From NCBI GenBank assembly GCA_019634635.1, contig JAHCBB010000024.1, forward strand, positions 1-64,000: a DNA stretch of 64,000 nt, written 5' to 3'. Position 1 is the stretch's first letter. Each line of letters opens with the position of its first letter. Source of the stretch: Verrucomicrobiia bacterium. GTDB taxonomy: Bacteria > Verrucomicrobiota > Verrucomicrobiia > Limisphaerales > UBA9464. A program made the position numbers and the translations under genes. The notes under the pieces are model-generated. The model was not told where the DNA came from, searched no databases, and worked only from the letters and a program-made list of their open reading frames with translations. This document shows positions 51,059-60,150 of this stretch, piece by piece.

Positions 51059-51271
51059 TTATGCCAGAGCCAGCACTTCATCGTATCCACGGTGAAGTCG
51101 AATGACCGGCGGCGCCTTGCCTTCATCGAAGTGGCAGCGAACGGCATCCCGGACGTTGATCCGGAGGGCCTCCCAAGTGTCCGCTTGGGTGACGATGGAA
51201 TGGCCCAGGGCCCGCGCCACAAAGCCGCCTTCCGACTCGTCCTCGCGGACCTCGAAGATTACTTCGTTCAC
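51059..51271 (-). CDS. hicB: HicB-type antitoxin
   Basis: A 70-residue HicB-like antitoxin (MNEVIFEVREDESEGGFVAR, then ALGHSIVTQADTWEALRINV, and DAVRCHFDEGKAPPVIRLHR), matching the partial RNase-H-like HicB fold in its short form. It lies immediately before hicA on the minus strand with overlapping ends, the antitoxin-first order usual for this subgroup. It lacks a separate DNA-binding domain. Length fits the short HicB/DUF1902-like group. Confidence 0.8.
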   Translation of the reverse strand: MNEVIFEVREDESEGGFVARALGHSIVTQADTWEALRINVRDAVRCHFDEGKAPPVIRLHRGYDEVLALA

Positions 51272-51739
51272 GGCGGGAGGGAATCACCTGACCCGCCCAT
51301 GGGGAAGCCGTGACTCCCTTCGGGGCCACCAGCAAGGTGGCGGCGCTGCCCCATCCAGGGGAACACCAATGGACATGAGTCAACAGAGCCAACAGGGACA
51401 GGACATCCAGCAGTAGATCTGGGGATGGCGGCGGTCCGCTGCGACCGGTGATCCTGGTCCCACGCGCCGGCGCCGGCGCGGGGCCCCCGCCTCGTTCCCC
51501 TTCGCCCATGACCACTGCATGTTGCGGGTGGTGAAGGGACTTTGGCGCGACAGCCCTCCGGGCGGCGGCTTTTTTGGAGGTGGCTGGCGGTGGCTCGACC
51601 GTTTCTGCCCGCTGCGGGGATGCGCCGGCCTTGCCGCGTGGGGACACCACCAAAATCCCGTTGGACGCGCCCCGGGCCTGCGCGCTCAGGACTTGCGCTT
51701 GGCACCCGACGGCTTTGGGGTAACCTCCGGTGCTTGGAC
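51272..51739. other. Gene-free region upstream of aceE
   Basis: No plausible gene in 468 bp. It contains a perfect 18-bp palindrome CGCGCCGGCGCCGGCGCG at 51463-51480, possibly an operator for aceE, and short CAACAG-type direct repeats near 51385. The aceE promoter is presumably here but no clear -35/-10 pair was found. Confidence 0.5.
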
Positions 51740-54466
51740 GTGAATTCCCTCACCGCCCCCTCCCCCACCGGCCGGTCGTCCGGTGCCTCCCGCTCTTCGG
51801 CTCCGGCCCGACCCGGCGCCTCCCTCATCCGCCTCAGTGACTCCCTGGAGGACGTCACGGAGACCTTGCTGACCGGCAGATCCCCGGAGCAGCAGAAGTT
51901 CCTCATCGCGGACTTCATCGAGGGCCTCCGGGCACGGGGACACGCGATCCCCACGGTCACCTCGACCCCTTATCTCAACACGATCCCCGCAGACCAGGAG
52001 CCTCCCTATCCCGGAGACCTGGCGATCGAGCGCCAGATCAAGTCGTACGTGCGGTGGAATGCCATGGCGATGGTGGTTCGCGCCAACTCGGGAGACCTCG
52101 GCGTCGGCGGGCACATTTCGACCTATGCGTCCCTGGCGACGCTGTACGAGGTGGGCTACAACCACTTCTTCCGGGGCGGGGACGGGGGCCGCACCCCGGA
52201 TTTCATCTACTTCCAGGGCCATGCCTCCCCCGGGAACTACGCCCGGTCCTACGTTGAGGGGCGTCTCACGGAGCAGCACCTCCTGAACTTCCGTCAGGAA
52301 CTCCAGGACCACCCCGGGTTGAGTTCGTATCCGCATCCCTACCTGATGCCGGACTACTGGAAATTTCCGACGGTCTCCATGGGCCTCGGCCCGATCCACT
52401 CGCTCTACCAGGCCCGATTCAGCCGTTACCTGCAGCACCGTGGGTTGATCCCCACGGAGAATGAACCGCGCGTCTGGTGCTTCATTGGGGATGGCGAAAC
52501 GGACGAGCCGGAAACCCTCGGGCAGATCGCCATGGCCGGCCGCGAAGGCCTCGACAACCTCGTCTGGGTGGTCAATTGCAACCTGCAGCGCCTCGATGGA
52601 CCCGTCCGGGGCAACGGCAAGATCATCCAGGAACTCGAGAGCCTGTTCCGCGGGGCCGGCTGGAATGTGATCAAGCTGGTCTGGGGCGGGAACTGGGACG
52701 ATCTCCTCGCCCGGGATCAGACCGGTCTGCTGGCCCGGCGCATGGAGGAGGTGGTGGACGGGGAGTACCAGAAGTACGTGGTCGAGCCGGGCAGCTACAT
52801 CCGGAAGCACTTTTTCGGGAAGTACCCGGAACTCCTCCCGCTGGTGCACCACCTCACGGACGACCAGTTGAAGAAGCTGATGCGGGGCGGCCACGACTCC
52901 CGGAAGGTGTATGCCGCCTATCACTTCGCGACGACGAAGGCCGGGGGGCGGCCCACGGTGATCCTCGCGAAGACCGTCAAGGGCTACGGGTTGGGCGAGG
53001 CCGGAGAGGGGCGCAATCCAAGCCACCAGCAGAAGAAACTCAACGAGCGGGAGCTGCGCGAGTTTCGCAAGCGGTTCAACATCCCTGTGGAGGACGATGT
53101 CATTGCGGACATGCCGTTCTTTCGTCCGTCTCCGGACAGCCCCGAGGTGCGCTATCTGCTGGAGCGGCGTCGCGCCCTCGGCGGGCTGATTCCCTCCCGG
53201 GATCCACGGGCTCCGTCCCTGACCACGCCCGTTCCCAAGGACTTCCCGCAGATGCTCAAGGGGCTCAAGGGGGCTTCCACGACCAAGGCATTTGTGCTGA
53301 TGCTCAGCGCCCTCCTCCGGAACCGCGACATCGGGAAGTACGTGGTGCCGATCGTTCCGGACGAGGCCCGGACCTTCGGCATGGACGGCCTGTTCAGCGA
53401 GGTGGGGATCTACAGCTCGAAGGGGCAGCTCTACGACCCGGTGGACCGCAGCAATGCCTCGTACTACCGCGAGTCCAAGACCGGCCAATTGATCGAGGAG
53501 GGCATCAATGAGGCGGGTTCCATGGCCGACTTCGTCGCTGCGGGCACGGCGTACTGCACCCACGGGGTGCCGATGATTCCCTTCTACATCTACTACTCGA
53601 TGTTCGGATTCCAGCGGGTCGGGGACCAGATCTGGCTGGCGGGGGACAGCCGGGCGCGCGGCTTCCTGCTCGGGGCCACCTCGGGGCGCACAACGCTCAA
53701 TGGCGAAGGGTTGCAGCACCAGGACGGCCACAGTCATCTGGTGGCGTCCAGTGTGCCAAACCTGCTGGCCTACGAGCCCGCATTCGCCTACGAGCTCGCC
53801 GTCATCCTCTGCGACGGGTTGCGGCGCATGGTGGGCGGGCAGGAGGATGTTTTCTACTACATCAGCCTCCACAATGAGGACCATTCGCATCCCCCGATGC
53901 CCGAGGGCGAAGGGGTGGCTGACGGCATCCTGAAGGGATTCCACAAGTGTCGTCCGGGCGCGGAGGGGCTTCCGCACAAGGCGCAACTTCTCGGTTCGGG
54001 AGCCATCCTCCAGCAGGCCCTCGCGGCGCAGACCCTTCTGGAGCGGTATGGCGTGAGTGCGGACGTCTGGAGCGTGACCAGTTTCAAGAAGCTCCGTTCC
54101 GACGCCCTGGCCGCCACCCGGTGGAACCGGCTTCATCCCACGGAACCTCCGCGCCGCAGCTTTCTGGAGGAGACCGTGGCCCGGGAAACGGGACCCTGGA
54201 TTGCGGTCAGCGACAACCTGAAGCTGGTGGCGGATCAGATCGCCCCGTGGATTCCGGGAGGCCTGACCACGCTGGGCACCGACGGGTTCGGTCGCAGTGA
54301 TTCCCGGCCCAGCCTGCGACGGTTTTTCGAGGTGGACGCCGAATGCACGGCCATCGGGGTGCTCCATGCGCTGGCGCAGCGCGGGGCAATTCCCGCAACA
54401 ACGGTCGCCCAGGCGATCCGGGAGCTGGGCGTGGATCCGGACAAGTCGTCGCCCGAATGCGTTTAA
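51740..54466 (+). CDS. aceE: Pyruvate dehydrogenase E1 component (homodimeric type)
   Basis: The thiamine-diphosphate E1 of the pyruvate dehydrogenase complex decarboxylates pyruvate and acetylates lipoyl-E2. The 908-residue protein (E. coli ~887) shows YLNTIPADQEPPYPGD near 85 and the segment HISTYASLATLYEVGYNHFF near 131. The ThDP motif is GDGETDEPETLGQIAMAGRE, with NCNLQRLDGPVRGNG closing it (~250-290). FGMDGLFSEVGIYSSKGQLY follows near 550 and NEDHSHPPMPEG near 710. The first ~30 residues are Ser/Pro-rich and non-conserved. GTG 51740 is the best start. No E2/E3 genes follow; the next gene is convergent. Confidence 0.93.
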   Translation: MNSLTAPSPTGRSSGASRSSAPARPGASLIRLSDSLEDVTETLLTGRSPEQQKFLIADFIEGLRARGHAIPTVTSTPYLNTIPADQEPPYPGDLAIERQIKSYVRWNAMAMVVRANSGDLGVGGHISTYASLATLYEVGYNHFFRGGDGGRTPDFIYFQGHASPGNYARSYVEGRLTEQHLLNFRQELQDHPGLSSYPHPYLMPDYWKFPTVSMGLGPIHSLYQARFSRYLQHRGLIPTENEPRVWCFIGDGETDEPETLGQIAMAGREGLDNLVWVVNCNLQRLDGPVRGNGKIIQELESLFRGAGWNVIKLVWGGNWDDLLARDQTGLLARRMEEVVDGEYQKYVVEPGSYIRKHFFGKYPELLPLVHHLTDDQLKKLMRGGHDSRKVYAAYHFATTKAGGRPTVILAKTVKGYGLGEAGEGRNPSHQQKKLNERELREFRKRFNIPVEDDVIADMPFFRPSPDSPEVRYLLERRRALGGLIPSRDPRAPSLTTPVPKDFPQMLKGLKGASTTKAFVLMLSALLRNRDIGKYVVPIVPDEARTFGMDGLFSEVGIYSSKGQLYDPVDRSNASYYRESKTGQLIEEGINEAGSMADFVAAGTAYCTHGVPMIPFYIYYSMFGFQRVGDQIWLAGDSRARGFLLGATSGRTTLNGEGLQHQDGHSHLVASSVPNLLAYEPAFAYELAVILCDGLRRMVGGQEDVFYYISLHNEDHSHPPMPEGEGVADGILKGFHKCRPGAEGLPHKAQLLGSGAILQQALAAQTLLERYGVSADVWSVTSFKKLRSDALAATRWNRLHPTEPPRRSFLEETVARETGPWIAVSDNLKLVADQIAPWIPGGLTTLGTDGFGRSDSRPSLRRFFEVDAECTAIGVLHALAQRGAIPATTVAQAIRELGVDPDKSSPECV

Positions 54467-54478
54467 AGTGTGGGGCGC

Positions 54479-55207
54479 CTATCGCGCGCCCTGCGCGATC
54501 CACTGGCGTACCAGCTCGATCTGCTTGGGAGTGAGCTGGTGTTTTTCCGGCTCCGGCAAGTCTTCATCAAGCCCCGAGATGATGGTGATCAGGGCGCTCT
54601 TCGCGGCGTCCCCGGGGCGGACGATGGCGCCGTAGTTTTCACCACCTTGGAGCACTGTGGCCAGCGTCACAGCGTTGAAGCCACCCTTGGGATCCGTGCC
54701 TCCGTGGCAGGAGCCGCAGTGCTCGCGGAAGACCGGGAGGATGTCGGCGTCAAAGGTCAGTGTGCGCGGAACGTCCACCGGGCCGTCGGGCCACGCCGCC
54801 CCCTGGTCAATCCACGCCCGCAGGATCCCGATCTGGTCGGGGGTCAAGGGCTCGGACTGGCCCGGCTTGTCGCTCGGGGGCGGCATGAGCATCTCGTCAA
54901 TGAGATCGGCCACCATGTGAATCAGCGAACTCTTCTCGCTGCTGCCCGGCACGATCGTCGGGCCGTAATCGGTCTCCTTGAAGGTGGCCTCCCGGGTATC
55001 CATCCGGTACTTGCCCTTCTGCTTTTCCGGACCGTGACAGGAGATGCACGACTCCTTGAAGATCGGATAGACGTCGGCAACAAAATCCACGTTGCGGGTC
55101 ACTGGCGGGGGAATCCGGGAGACATCCACCTTGGAGGCGTCTGCCGCGGTCAGGACCGGAATCATGCACGGGACCCCGGCCAGAAGGAGGAGCGGTAGTC
55201 TGTTCAT
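54479..55207 (-). CDS. Exported c-type cytochrome with two PSCyt1-like heme motifs
   Basis: A 242-residue exported protein. Signal peptide: MNRLPLLLLAGVPCMIPVLT. Two CxxCH heme-c sites lie in tandem duplicated halves: ESCISCHGPEKQKGKYRMDT (~55) and EHCGSCHGGTDPKGGFNAVT (~165). Each half ends with a conserved MPPP/LTPxQ-type segment (EMLMPPPSDK with LTPDQIGILRAWIDQGAAWP; HQLTPKQIELVRQWIAQGA). This is the planctomycete-type cytochrome fold (PSCyt1). It normally occurs fused to DUF1553/1549 proteins next to DUF1501; here it stands alone 30 kb away. A soluble periplasmic electron carrier is likely. Confidence 0.85.
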   Translation of the reverse strand: MNRLPLLLLAGVPCMIPVLTAADASKVDVSRIPPPVTRNVDFVADVYPIFKESCISCHGPEKQKGKYRMDTREATFKETDYGPTIVPGSSEKSSLIHMVADLIDEMLMPPPSDKPGQSEPLTPDQIGILRAWIDQGAAWPDGPVDVPRTLTFDADILPVFREHCGSCHGGTDPKGGFNAVTLATVLQGGENYGAIVRPGDAAKSALITIISGLDEDLPEPEKHQLTPKQIELVRQWIAQGAR

Positions 55208-55409
55208 GGCGACGGAGGCAGGCTAACCGGGCGACGAACCCGGGCAAGACTCCATCGTTCGCGGCCCAACCGGGTCCGGGACCGGCCCGTCCGGCACCCT
55301 GTGCCGGGAGTTTGAAGGAGTTTGGGGTTGAGCGTTCCGTGGCACGTGACGGAGGCTGCACCGCTGTGGGGCCGCCTTCCGGGGCTCCAAGTGTTGTCAG
55401 GAGCATTTC

Positions 55410-56489
55410 ATGCGATCGGTGGAGTCCATCTACTATGTCCTTTCGTGGCTCTGCCACCGTCGGTGCCCGCATTGTTATGAGGAGCGATTCCGGCCGTACC
55501 ACGGGGACGCGCTCGCGGAGGTCGTTGGCGGGGTGAAGGACCGCTTTTCGCGCATCATCGCGCATTTCCCCGACACGATGCGCTACGAGGACCCGGCGGC
55601 TGCGGCACCCGGTGAGCAGGTGCCGGTCCGGACCGGGCGGATCGTCCTCTCGGGAGGCGAGGTCCTGGTGCCCGAGGTGCGCGAGTCCATCCTGTACCCG
55701 GCCATTGAGCAGATTGTGGACCGGTATCGCGCCGCCGGGGGCGTGAACGTCGTCGTGCAGACCACGGGGGATTTGCTGACGCCTCCCATTGTGGACGAAC
55801 TGCTGGCCCGCGGGGTGTGGATGATCTCCGTGTCAGGCCTGGATGATTTCCACGCGGGGATGACGCCTGCGCGGCGGGGGGCGCTGGAGGCGGATCTGAC
55901 CCGGGTGTTCGAACGTGTGGGCATGACCCGCTCCGGTTCGCGTGGCGGCCGGCACCGGTGGCAGGACGAAACGGGGCCCGTGTTCAGTTTTTTTGGCGCC
56001 ACCCCGGACAGCTGGATCGGGAAGATCTGGCCCCGGGGACGGGCCTGGGCGAACGACCTGTCGGAGGCGACGCTCTCGGACAATTTCTGCAACGCGTGGT
56101 CGGGAGGGTTGAATTTCCTGAACTTGGGGCGCGCCGGCTCGGAGGTCTCGATTGAGCCCGATGGCGCCGTGTACCCGTGCTGCATGAAGACCCGGGTGCC
56201 GCTGGGGAACCTCGTCGAGGAGCCCCTGATGGACATTCTGTCCAGCCTCATCGGACATCCGGTGTTTGAGGCCATTACCATGGGGCATCCGGAGCGCATG
56301 GGGCTCAGTCAGGGATGGTCGGTGGAGCGGTTCCTTGAGGCTTCACGCACCCAGACCCCCAAGGGTCGTCCGTACCAGAACCTGTGCATCGGCTGCGACC
56401 GCTTCCATGAGGAAGTCCTGGGGCCGGTGCTGGCCGCCCTGCGCGACGCGCGTCTCGCCCATCCGCGACCGGGGGCCGAGTCCCAATGA
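55410..56489 (+). CDS. Radical SAM protein with SPASM-like C-terminus
   Basis: A 359-residue radical SAM enzyme. The [4Fe-4S]-SAM site is LCHRRCPHCYEERF (C-x3-C-x2-C, residues ~15-23). GRIVLSGGEVLVPE (~79) is the glycine-rich SAM loop and VVVQTTGDLLTPP the following strand. The second half has additional cysteines (AVYPCCMKTRVPLGNL near 255, and NLCIGCDRFHEE near 330), suggesting a SPASM-like auxiliary cluster. Its stop overlaps the start of a YnjB-like binding protein (ATGA), so it is coupled to an ABC importer operon. The pairing suggests a role in making or modifying the transported compound. The substrate is unknown. Confidence 0.8.
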   Translation: MRSVESIYYVLSWLCHRRCPHCYEERFRPYHGDALAEVVGGVKDRFSRIIAHFPDTMRYEDPAAAAPGEQVPVRTGRIVLSGGEVLVPEVRESILYPAIEQIVDRYRAAGGVNVVVQTTGDLLTPPIVDELLARGVWMISVSGLDDFHAGMTPARRGALEADLTRVFERVGMTRSGSRGGRHRWQDETGPVFSFFGATPDSWIGKIWPRGRAWANDLSEATLSDNFCNAWSGGLNFLNLGRAGSEVSIEPDGAVYPCCMKTRVPLGNLVEEPLMDILSSLIGHPVFEAITMGHPERMGLSQGWSVERFLEASRTQTPKGRPYQNLCIGCDRFHEEVLGPVLAALRDARLAHPRPGAESQ

Positions 56490-57685
56490 TCGCGTCACGC
56501 CGGTTTCGGGCGCTGCTCGCCCTGATCGCTGTTGTTGTCGAGAGCGCTGCCGCCCCGGACTGGGCGGACATCCTCAACGAAGCCCGGGGTCAGACCGTCT
56601 ACTGGAATGCCTGGGGTGGTGACGCGCGGGTCAACCGTCATATCGCCTGGGCGGCGGCGGCGGCGCAGCAAGCGTTTGGCATCGAAGTCCGGCATGTGAA
56701 ACTGGCGGACACCGCCGATGCGGTGTCCCGCGTGCTCGCCGAAAAGTCGGCGGGCCGGACTTCGGGAGGGTCCGTGGACCTGCTGTGGGTCAATGGGGAA
56801 AATTTTGCGGCGATGAAGCAGCACGGGCTGTTGTACGGCCCGTTTGTCCACCTCCTGCCCAACCATCACTGGCTCGACACCAACAACCTGCCGTTGCTTT
56901 CGGATTTCACGGTGCCTGCGGATGGCCTGGAGGCCCCGTGGAGCGTTGCACAGCTGGTGCTGCTCTTCGACCGCGACCGGCTGACCACGCCGCCGCGCAC
57001 GCCGGACGCGCTGCTGGCGTGGGCCCGTGCCCATCCCGGTCGGTTCGCCTACCCGCGACCGCCGGATTTTCTCGGGACGACCTTTCTCAAACAGTTGCTG
57101 CTTCAGTTGACCACGAACCACCCGGCACTGGGATCCCCGGCGACGGCCGCGGAATTCCAGCGGTGGACCACCCCCCTGTGGCAGTATCTGGATGCGTTGC
57201 ATCCGCACGTGTGGCGTCAGGCCCGGGCGTTCCCGGGTGGAGGGCCGGCCCTGGTGCGACTGTTGGCGGACGCCGAGGTGGACCTGACCCTTGCCTTCAG
57301 CCCCGAGGCGGCGGCATCCGGGATTCTCAGCGGGCAACTCCCCGGCACGGCGCGGACCACGGGATTCGAGGGCGGATCCATCGGCAACGTGAGTTTCCTC
57401 GCAATTCCGTTCAACAGCCGCTCGCGATCCGGAGCCCTGGTGCTCGCGAACTTTCTCCTTTCCCCGGTCGCCCAGGCGCGGAAGCAGGATCCGTCGGAGA
57501 TGGGAGCGCGCACGGTGCTGGCGGTGGAGCGGCTGGATCCGGCAGACCGGGACCTGTTCGAGCGGCTTCCCAGGCACGAGGCAAGTCCATCGCCCGGCGA
57601 TCTCGGACCGCTCCTCCCGGAACCGCATCCCTATTGGATGGACCGGCTGGAGCAGGAATGGGAACGGCGCTACGGGGGCCGGTGA
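56486..57685 (+). CDS. ABC transporter substrate-binding protein, YnjB type
   Basis: A 399-residue periplasmic binding protein of the YnjB family, distantly related to thiamine/spermidine binding proteins. Signal peptide: RFRALLALIAVVVESAAA. Typical segments are ARGQTVYWNAWGGDARVNRH (~34-53), WVNGENFAAMKQHGLLYGPF (~102) and PWSVAQLVLLFDRDRL (~150). GRFAYPRPPDFLGTTFLKQL (~190) and GTARTTGFEGGSIGNVSFLA near 290 follow. The order binding protein-permease-ATPase matches E. coli ynjBCD, whose substrate remains unproven. It overlaps the radical SAM gene by 4 bp and precedes the permease by 10 bp. Confidence 0.85.
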   Translation: MIASRRFRALLALIAVVVESAAAPDWADILNEARGQTVYWNAWGGDARVNRHIAWAAAAAQQAFGIEVRHVKLADTADAVSRVLAEKSAGRTSGGSVDLLWVNGENFAAMKQHGLLYGPFVHLLPNHHWLDTNNLPLLSDFTVPADGLEAPWSVAQLVLLFDRDRLTTPPRTPDALLAWARAHPGRFAYPRPPDFLGTTFLKQLLLQLTTNHPALGSPATAAEFQRWTTPLWQYLDALHPHVWRQARAFPGGGPALVRLLADAEVDLTLAFSPEAAASGILSGQLPGTARTTGFEGGSIGNVSFLAIPFNSRSRSGALVLANFLLSPVAQARKQDPSEMGARTVLAVERLDPADRDLFERLPRHEASPSPGDLGPLLPEPHPYWMDRLEQEWERRYGGR

Positions 57686-57695
57686 AACTGACGCC

Positions 57696-59402
57696 GTGAT
57701 CCGGTCAAGGACATCCCTGCCAGCCCGGTGGCTGTCGCTCGCGGTCGCCGCGCTGCTGTTTGTGCCCCTGATGGCCGGACTGGCAGGAACGCTGCTTCCA
57801 GCCTTTGGGTATCTTCCCGCGCTTGGGCGCGGCGGATTCAGCCTGGAGCCCTGGCATCGTTTTGCCGCGTTGCCGGGGATCTGGACGTCAGTGGGGCGAT
57901 CCCTCGCAACGGGCATCGCCACGACTTTGGTCTCCTTGGGGATCGCCGTCGCCCTGTGCGCGGCGTGGCACGGGACCGCGTGGTTTCGCCATTCCCAGCG
58001 CCTGCTGGCACCGCTGCTGTCGGTGCCGCATGCCGCGGCGGCTTTTGGAATCTCGTTTCTGCTGGCACCCAGCGGATGGCTGATGCGCTGGATTTCCCCA
58101 TCCCTGACCGGGTTTGCCCGTCCGCCGGACTGGCTGACGGTCCATGATCCCCATGGCATCAGCCTGACCGTGGGATTGGTCGTCAAGGAGGTGCCGTTCC
58201 TGCTCATCATGATGCTTGCGGCCATGGCCCAGTCCGACGCGGACCGCAGCCGGAGGGTGGCCTTGTCCTTCGGGTACGGCCCGATGACGGGCTGGCTGAA
58301 GGGGGTGTTCCCGCGCCTCTATCCGCAAATCCGGCTCCCGGTGCTCGCTGTCCTAGCCTACGGGATCTCGGTCGTGGACGTCGCGATGATCCTCGGCCCG
58401 ACGAATCCCCACCCACTGGCGGTGCGCCTGGTCCGGCTCTTCAATGATCCCGACTTGAGCTGGAGGCTTCCCGCGTCGGCCGGAGCAATGGTCCAGGGAG
58501 TGCTGGTGGGCGTCGGGATCGTCATCTGGACGGGCTTGGAACGGTGGGTGCGTGCCGCGGGGAGTCGCTGGGTCGTTTCCGGTCGCCGGCACCCGGAAGA
58601 CCGGGCGCTGAGGTTCGCGGCCGGCGCGGTTTGGGTGCTGGCGACCGGCCTGTTGATTGCAGGCCTCGCCGCGATGGGACTCTGGGCGTTTGCCGACGGC
58701 TGGAGATTTCCAGAGGTCTGGCCGGACCGGCTGACGTGGACCACCTGGGAGCGGCACGCGGACGGTCTGCGGGCTCCCCTGGTCAACACCCTCTCGCTGG
58801 CCCTCGGTGCCACCGGGATGGCCATGCTGCTCGCGGTGGGACTGTTGGAGGCCGAGGCGCGATCGGAACGGGGCTCATGGACCCGGTTCGGCGGTCTCCT
58901 GTACCTGCCGCTGATCGTTCCCCAGGTGGCCTTCCTGTTTGGAGCCCAGATTCTGCTGCTGTCCGCAGCGATGGATGGGCGGTGGCTGGCGGTGGCATGG
59001 ATGCACCTCGTCTTCGTCTTTCCCTACGTGTTCCTCACCTTGTCGGGCGCCTACCGGGCCTGGGACCGCCGCTTCGAATCCGTCGGAATGTGTCTGGGGG
59101 CTTCCCGGTTCGGGGTGTTCCTCCGGGTCAAGCTGCCGATGCTGTTGCGGGCACTGACGGCGGCGGCGGCGGTCGGCTTTTCGGTGAGCGTCGGGCAGTA
59201 CCTGCCCACGTTGCTGATCGGGGGCGGCCGTCTGCCCACGATCACCACCGAGGCGGTTGCCTTGGCGGCGGGCGGCGATCTGCGCGTGATCGCCCTTCAT
59301 GCGCTGGTCCAGATGGCGCTGCCCTTGATGGCCTTCGGACTCGCCGTTCTGATTCCGGGCTGGCAGTTCCGAAACCGCAGGGCGCTGCAGGCCGCCTCGT
59401 GA
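57696..59402 (+). CDS. ABC transporter permease, YnjC type (fused double permease)
   Basis: A 568-residue membrane protein containing two permease modules in one chain, as in YnjC and ThiP. The first module (~50-280) has the EAA-like loop with ALSFGYGPMTGWLKGVFPRL near 190. The second (~300-560) has MCLGASRFGVFLRVKLPMLL near 465. About 12 hydrophobic segments are visible. GTG 57696 gives the N-terminus. The TGA is followed by the ATPase start. It makes the translocation pore for the substrate delivered by the YnjB-type protein. Confidence 0.88.
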   Translation: MIRSRTSLPARWLSLAVAALLFVPLMAGLAGTLLPAFGYLPALGRGGFSLEPWHRFAALPGIWTSVGRSLATGIATTLVSLGIAVALCAAWHGTAWFRHSQRLLAPLLSVPHAAAAFGISFLLAPSGWLMRWISPSLTGFARPPDWLTVHDPHGISLTVGLVVKEVPFLLIMMLAAMAQSDADRSRRVALSFGYGPMTGWLKGVFPRLYPQIRLPVLAVLAYGISVVDVAMILGPTNPHPLAVRLVRLFNDPDLSWRLPASAGAMVQGVLVGVGIVIWTGLERWVRAAGSRWVVSGRRHPEDRALRFAAGAVWVLATGLLIAGLAAMGLWAFADGWRFPEVWPDRLTWTTWERHADGLRAPLVNTLSLALGATGMAMLLAVGLLEAEARSERGSWTRFGGLLYLPLIVPQVAFLFGAQILLLSAAMDGRWLAVAWMHLVFVFPYVFLTLSGAYRAWDRRFESVGMCLGASRFGVFLRVKLPMLLRALTAAAAVGFSVSVGQYLPTLLIGGGRLPTITTEAVALAAGGDLRVIALHALVQMALPLMAFGLAVLIPGWQFRNRRALQAAS

Positions 59403-59404
59403 CC

Positions 59405-60082
59405 ATGAACACGCCCGGACTCGAGTTGCGGCAGGTGGCCATCCGGTTGCGTGGCCACCCGCTCGTCCCCCCGCTGGACCTCCACGTCCCGCCCGGCGCC
59501 ATCGTCACGCTGATGGGGGAGAGCGGGGTCGGGAAGTCGAGCCTGCTCGCCTTCCTCTGCGGCACCCTGCCGCCCGGTCTGGAGGGGGCGGGCGAGGTGC
59601 GGATTGCCGGGGAGACGGTGTCCGCACTTCCGCCCCAGCACCGGCGACTCGGGATTCTCTTTCAGGAGGACCTGCTGTTTCCGCACCTCAGCGTGGGCGG
59701 CAATCTGGCGTTCGCACTCGCGGAACGCATCCGGTCCCGTGCCGATCGCATGGCGAGGATCCGGGACGCCTTGAACGAGGCGGGACTCGCGGGATTTGAG
59801 TCCCGGGATCCGGCGTCGCTTTCCGGCGGGCAGCGGGCCCGCGTTGCGATGCTCAGGGTGCTGCTCTCGGAGCCGCGGGCGCTCCTGCTCGACGAGCCCT
59901 TCTCCCAGCTGGACGCCGCAACCCGTCAGCGTTTTCGCGAGTTCGTCTTTGGCCAGGTCCGCCGCGCCCGCCTTCCCGCCCTGCTGGTGAGCCACGATGC
60001 CCTCGATGCCGCGGCGGCCGGGGGGGCGGTCATCCAACTCGCGCCGCCTGATCCGGCGGTTTCCCCGGTTCCCGAGGGATGA
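59405..60082 (+). CDS. ABC transporter ATP-binding protein, YnjD type
   Basis: A 225-residue ABC ATPase. It has Walker A GESGVGKSSLLAFL (~38-51), a Q-loop LGILFQEDLLFPHLSVGGNL (~82), the signature LSGGQRARVAML (~132), Walker B RALLLDEPFSQLD (~151) and a switch His in LLVSHDALDAA (~187). ATG 59405 lies 2 bp after the permease stop; a GTG at 59399 overlapping that stop is an alternative. It completes a radical SAM-YnjB-YnjC-YnjD operon. The region beyond (60083-60150) holds only the convergent gap. Confidence 0.88.
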   Translation: MNTPGLELRQVAIRLRGHPLVPPLDLHVPPGAIVTLMGESGVGKSSLLAFLCGTLPPGLEGAGEVRIAGETVSALPPQHRRLGILFQEDLLFPHLSVGGNLAFALAERIRSRADRMARIRDALNEAGLAGFESRDPASLSGGQRARVAMLRVLLSEPRALLLDEPFSQLDAATRQRFREFVFGQVRRARLPALLVSHDALDAAAAGGAVIQLAPPDPAVSPVPEG

Positions 60083-60150
60083 ACGCGCCCGCGCTCCGCC
60101 TCAAGGTCCGGCCAGGCCCGGGCTCCCTCCGGCCCGAGGATTCCGGGAGA

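Noticed and set aside
52477..54367. Long frames overlapping aceE on both strands
   Set aside because: aceE is complete with all ThDP motifs; the others have no family resemblance.
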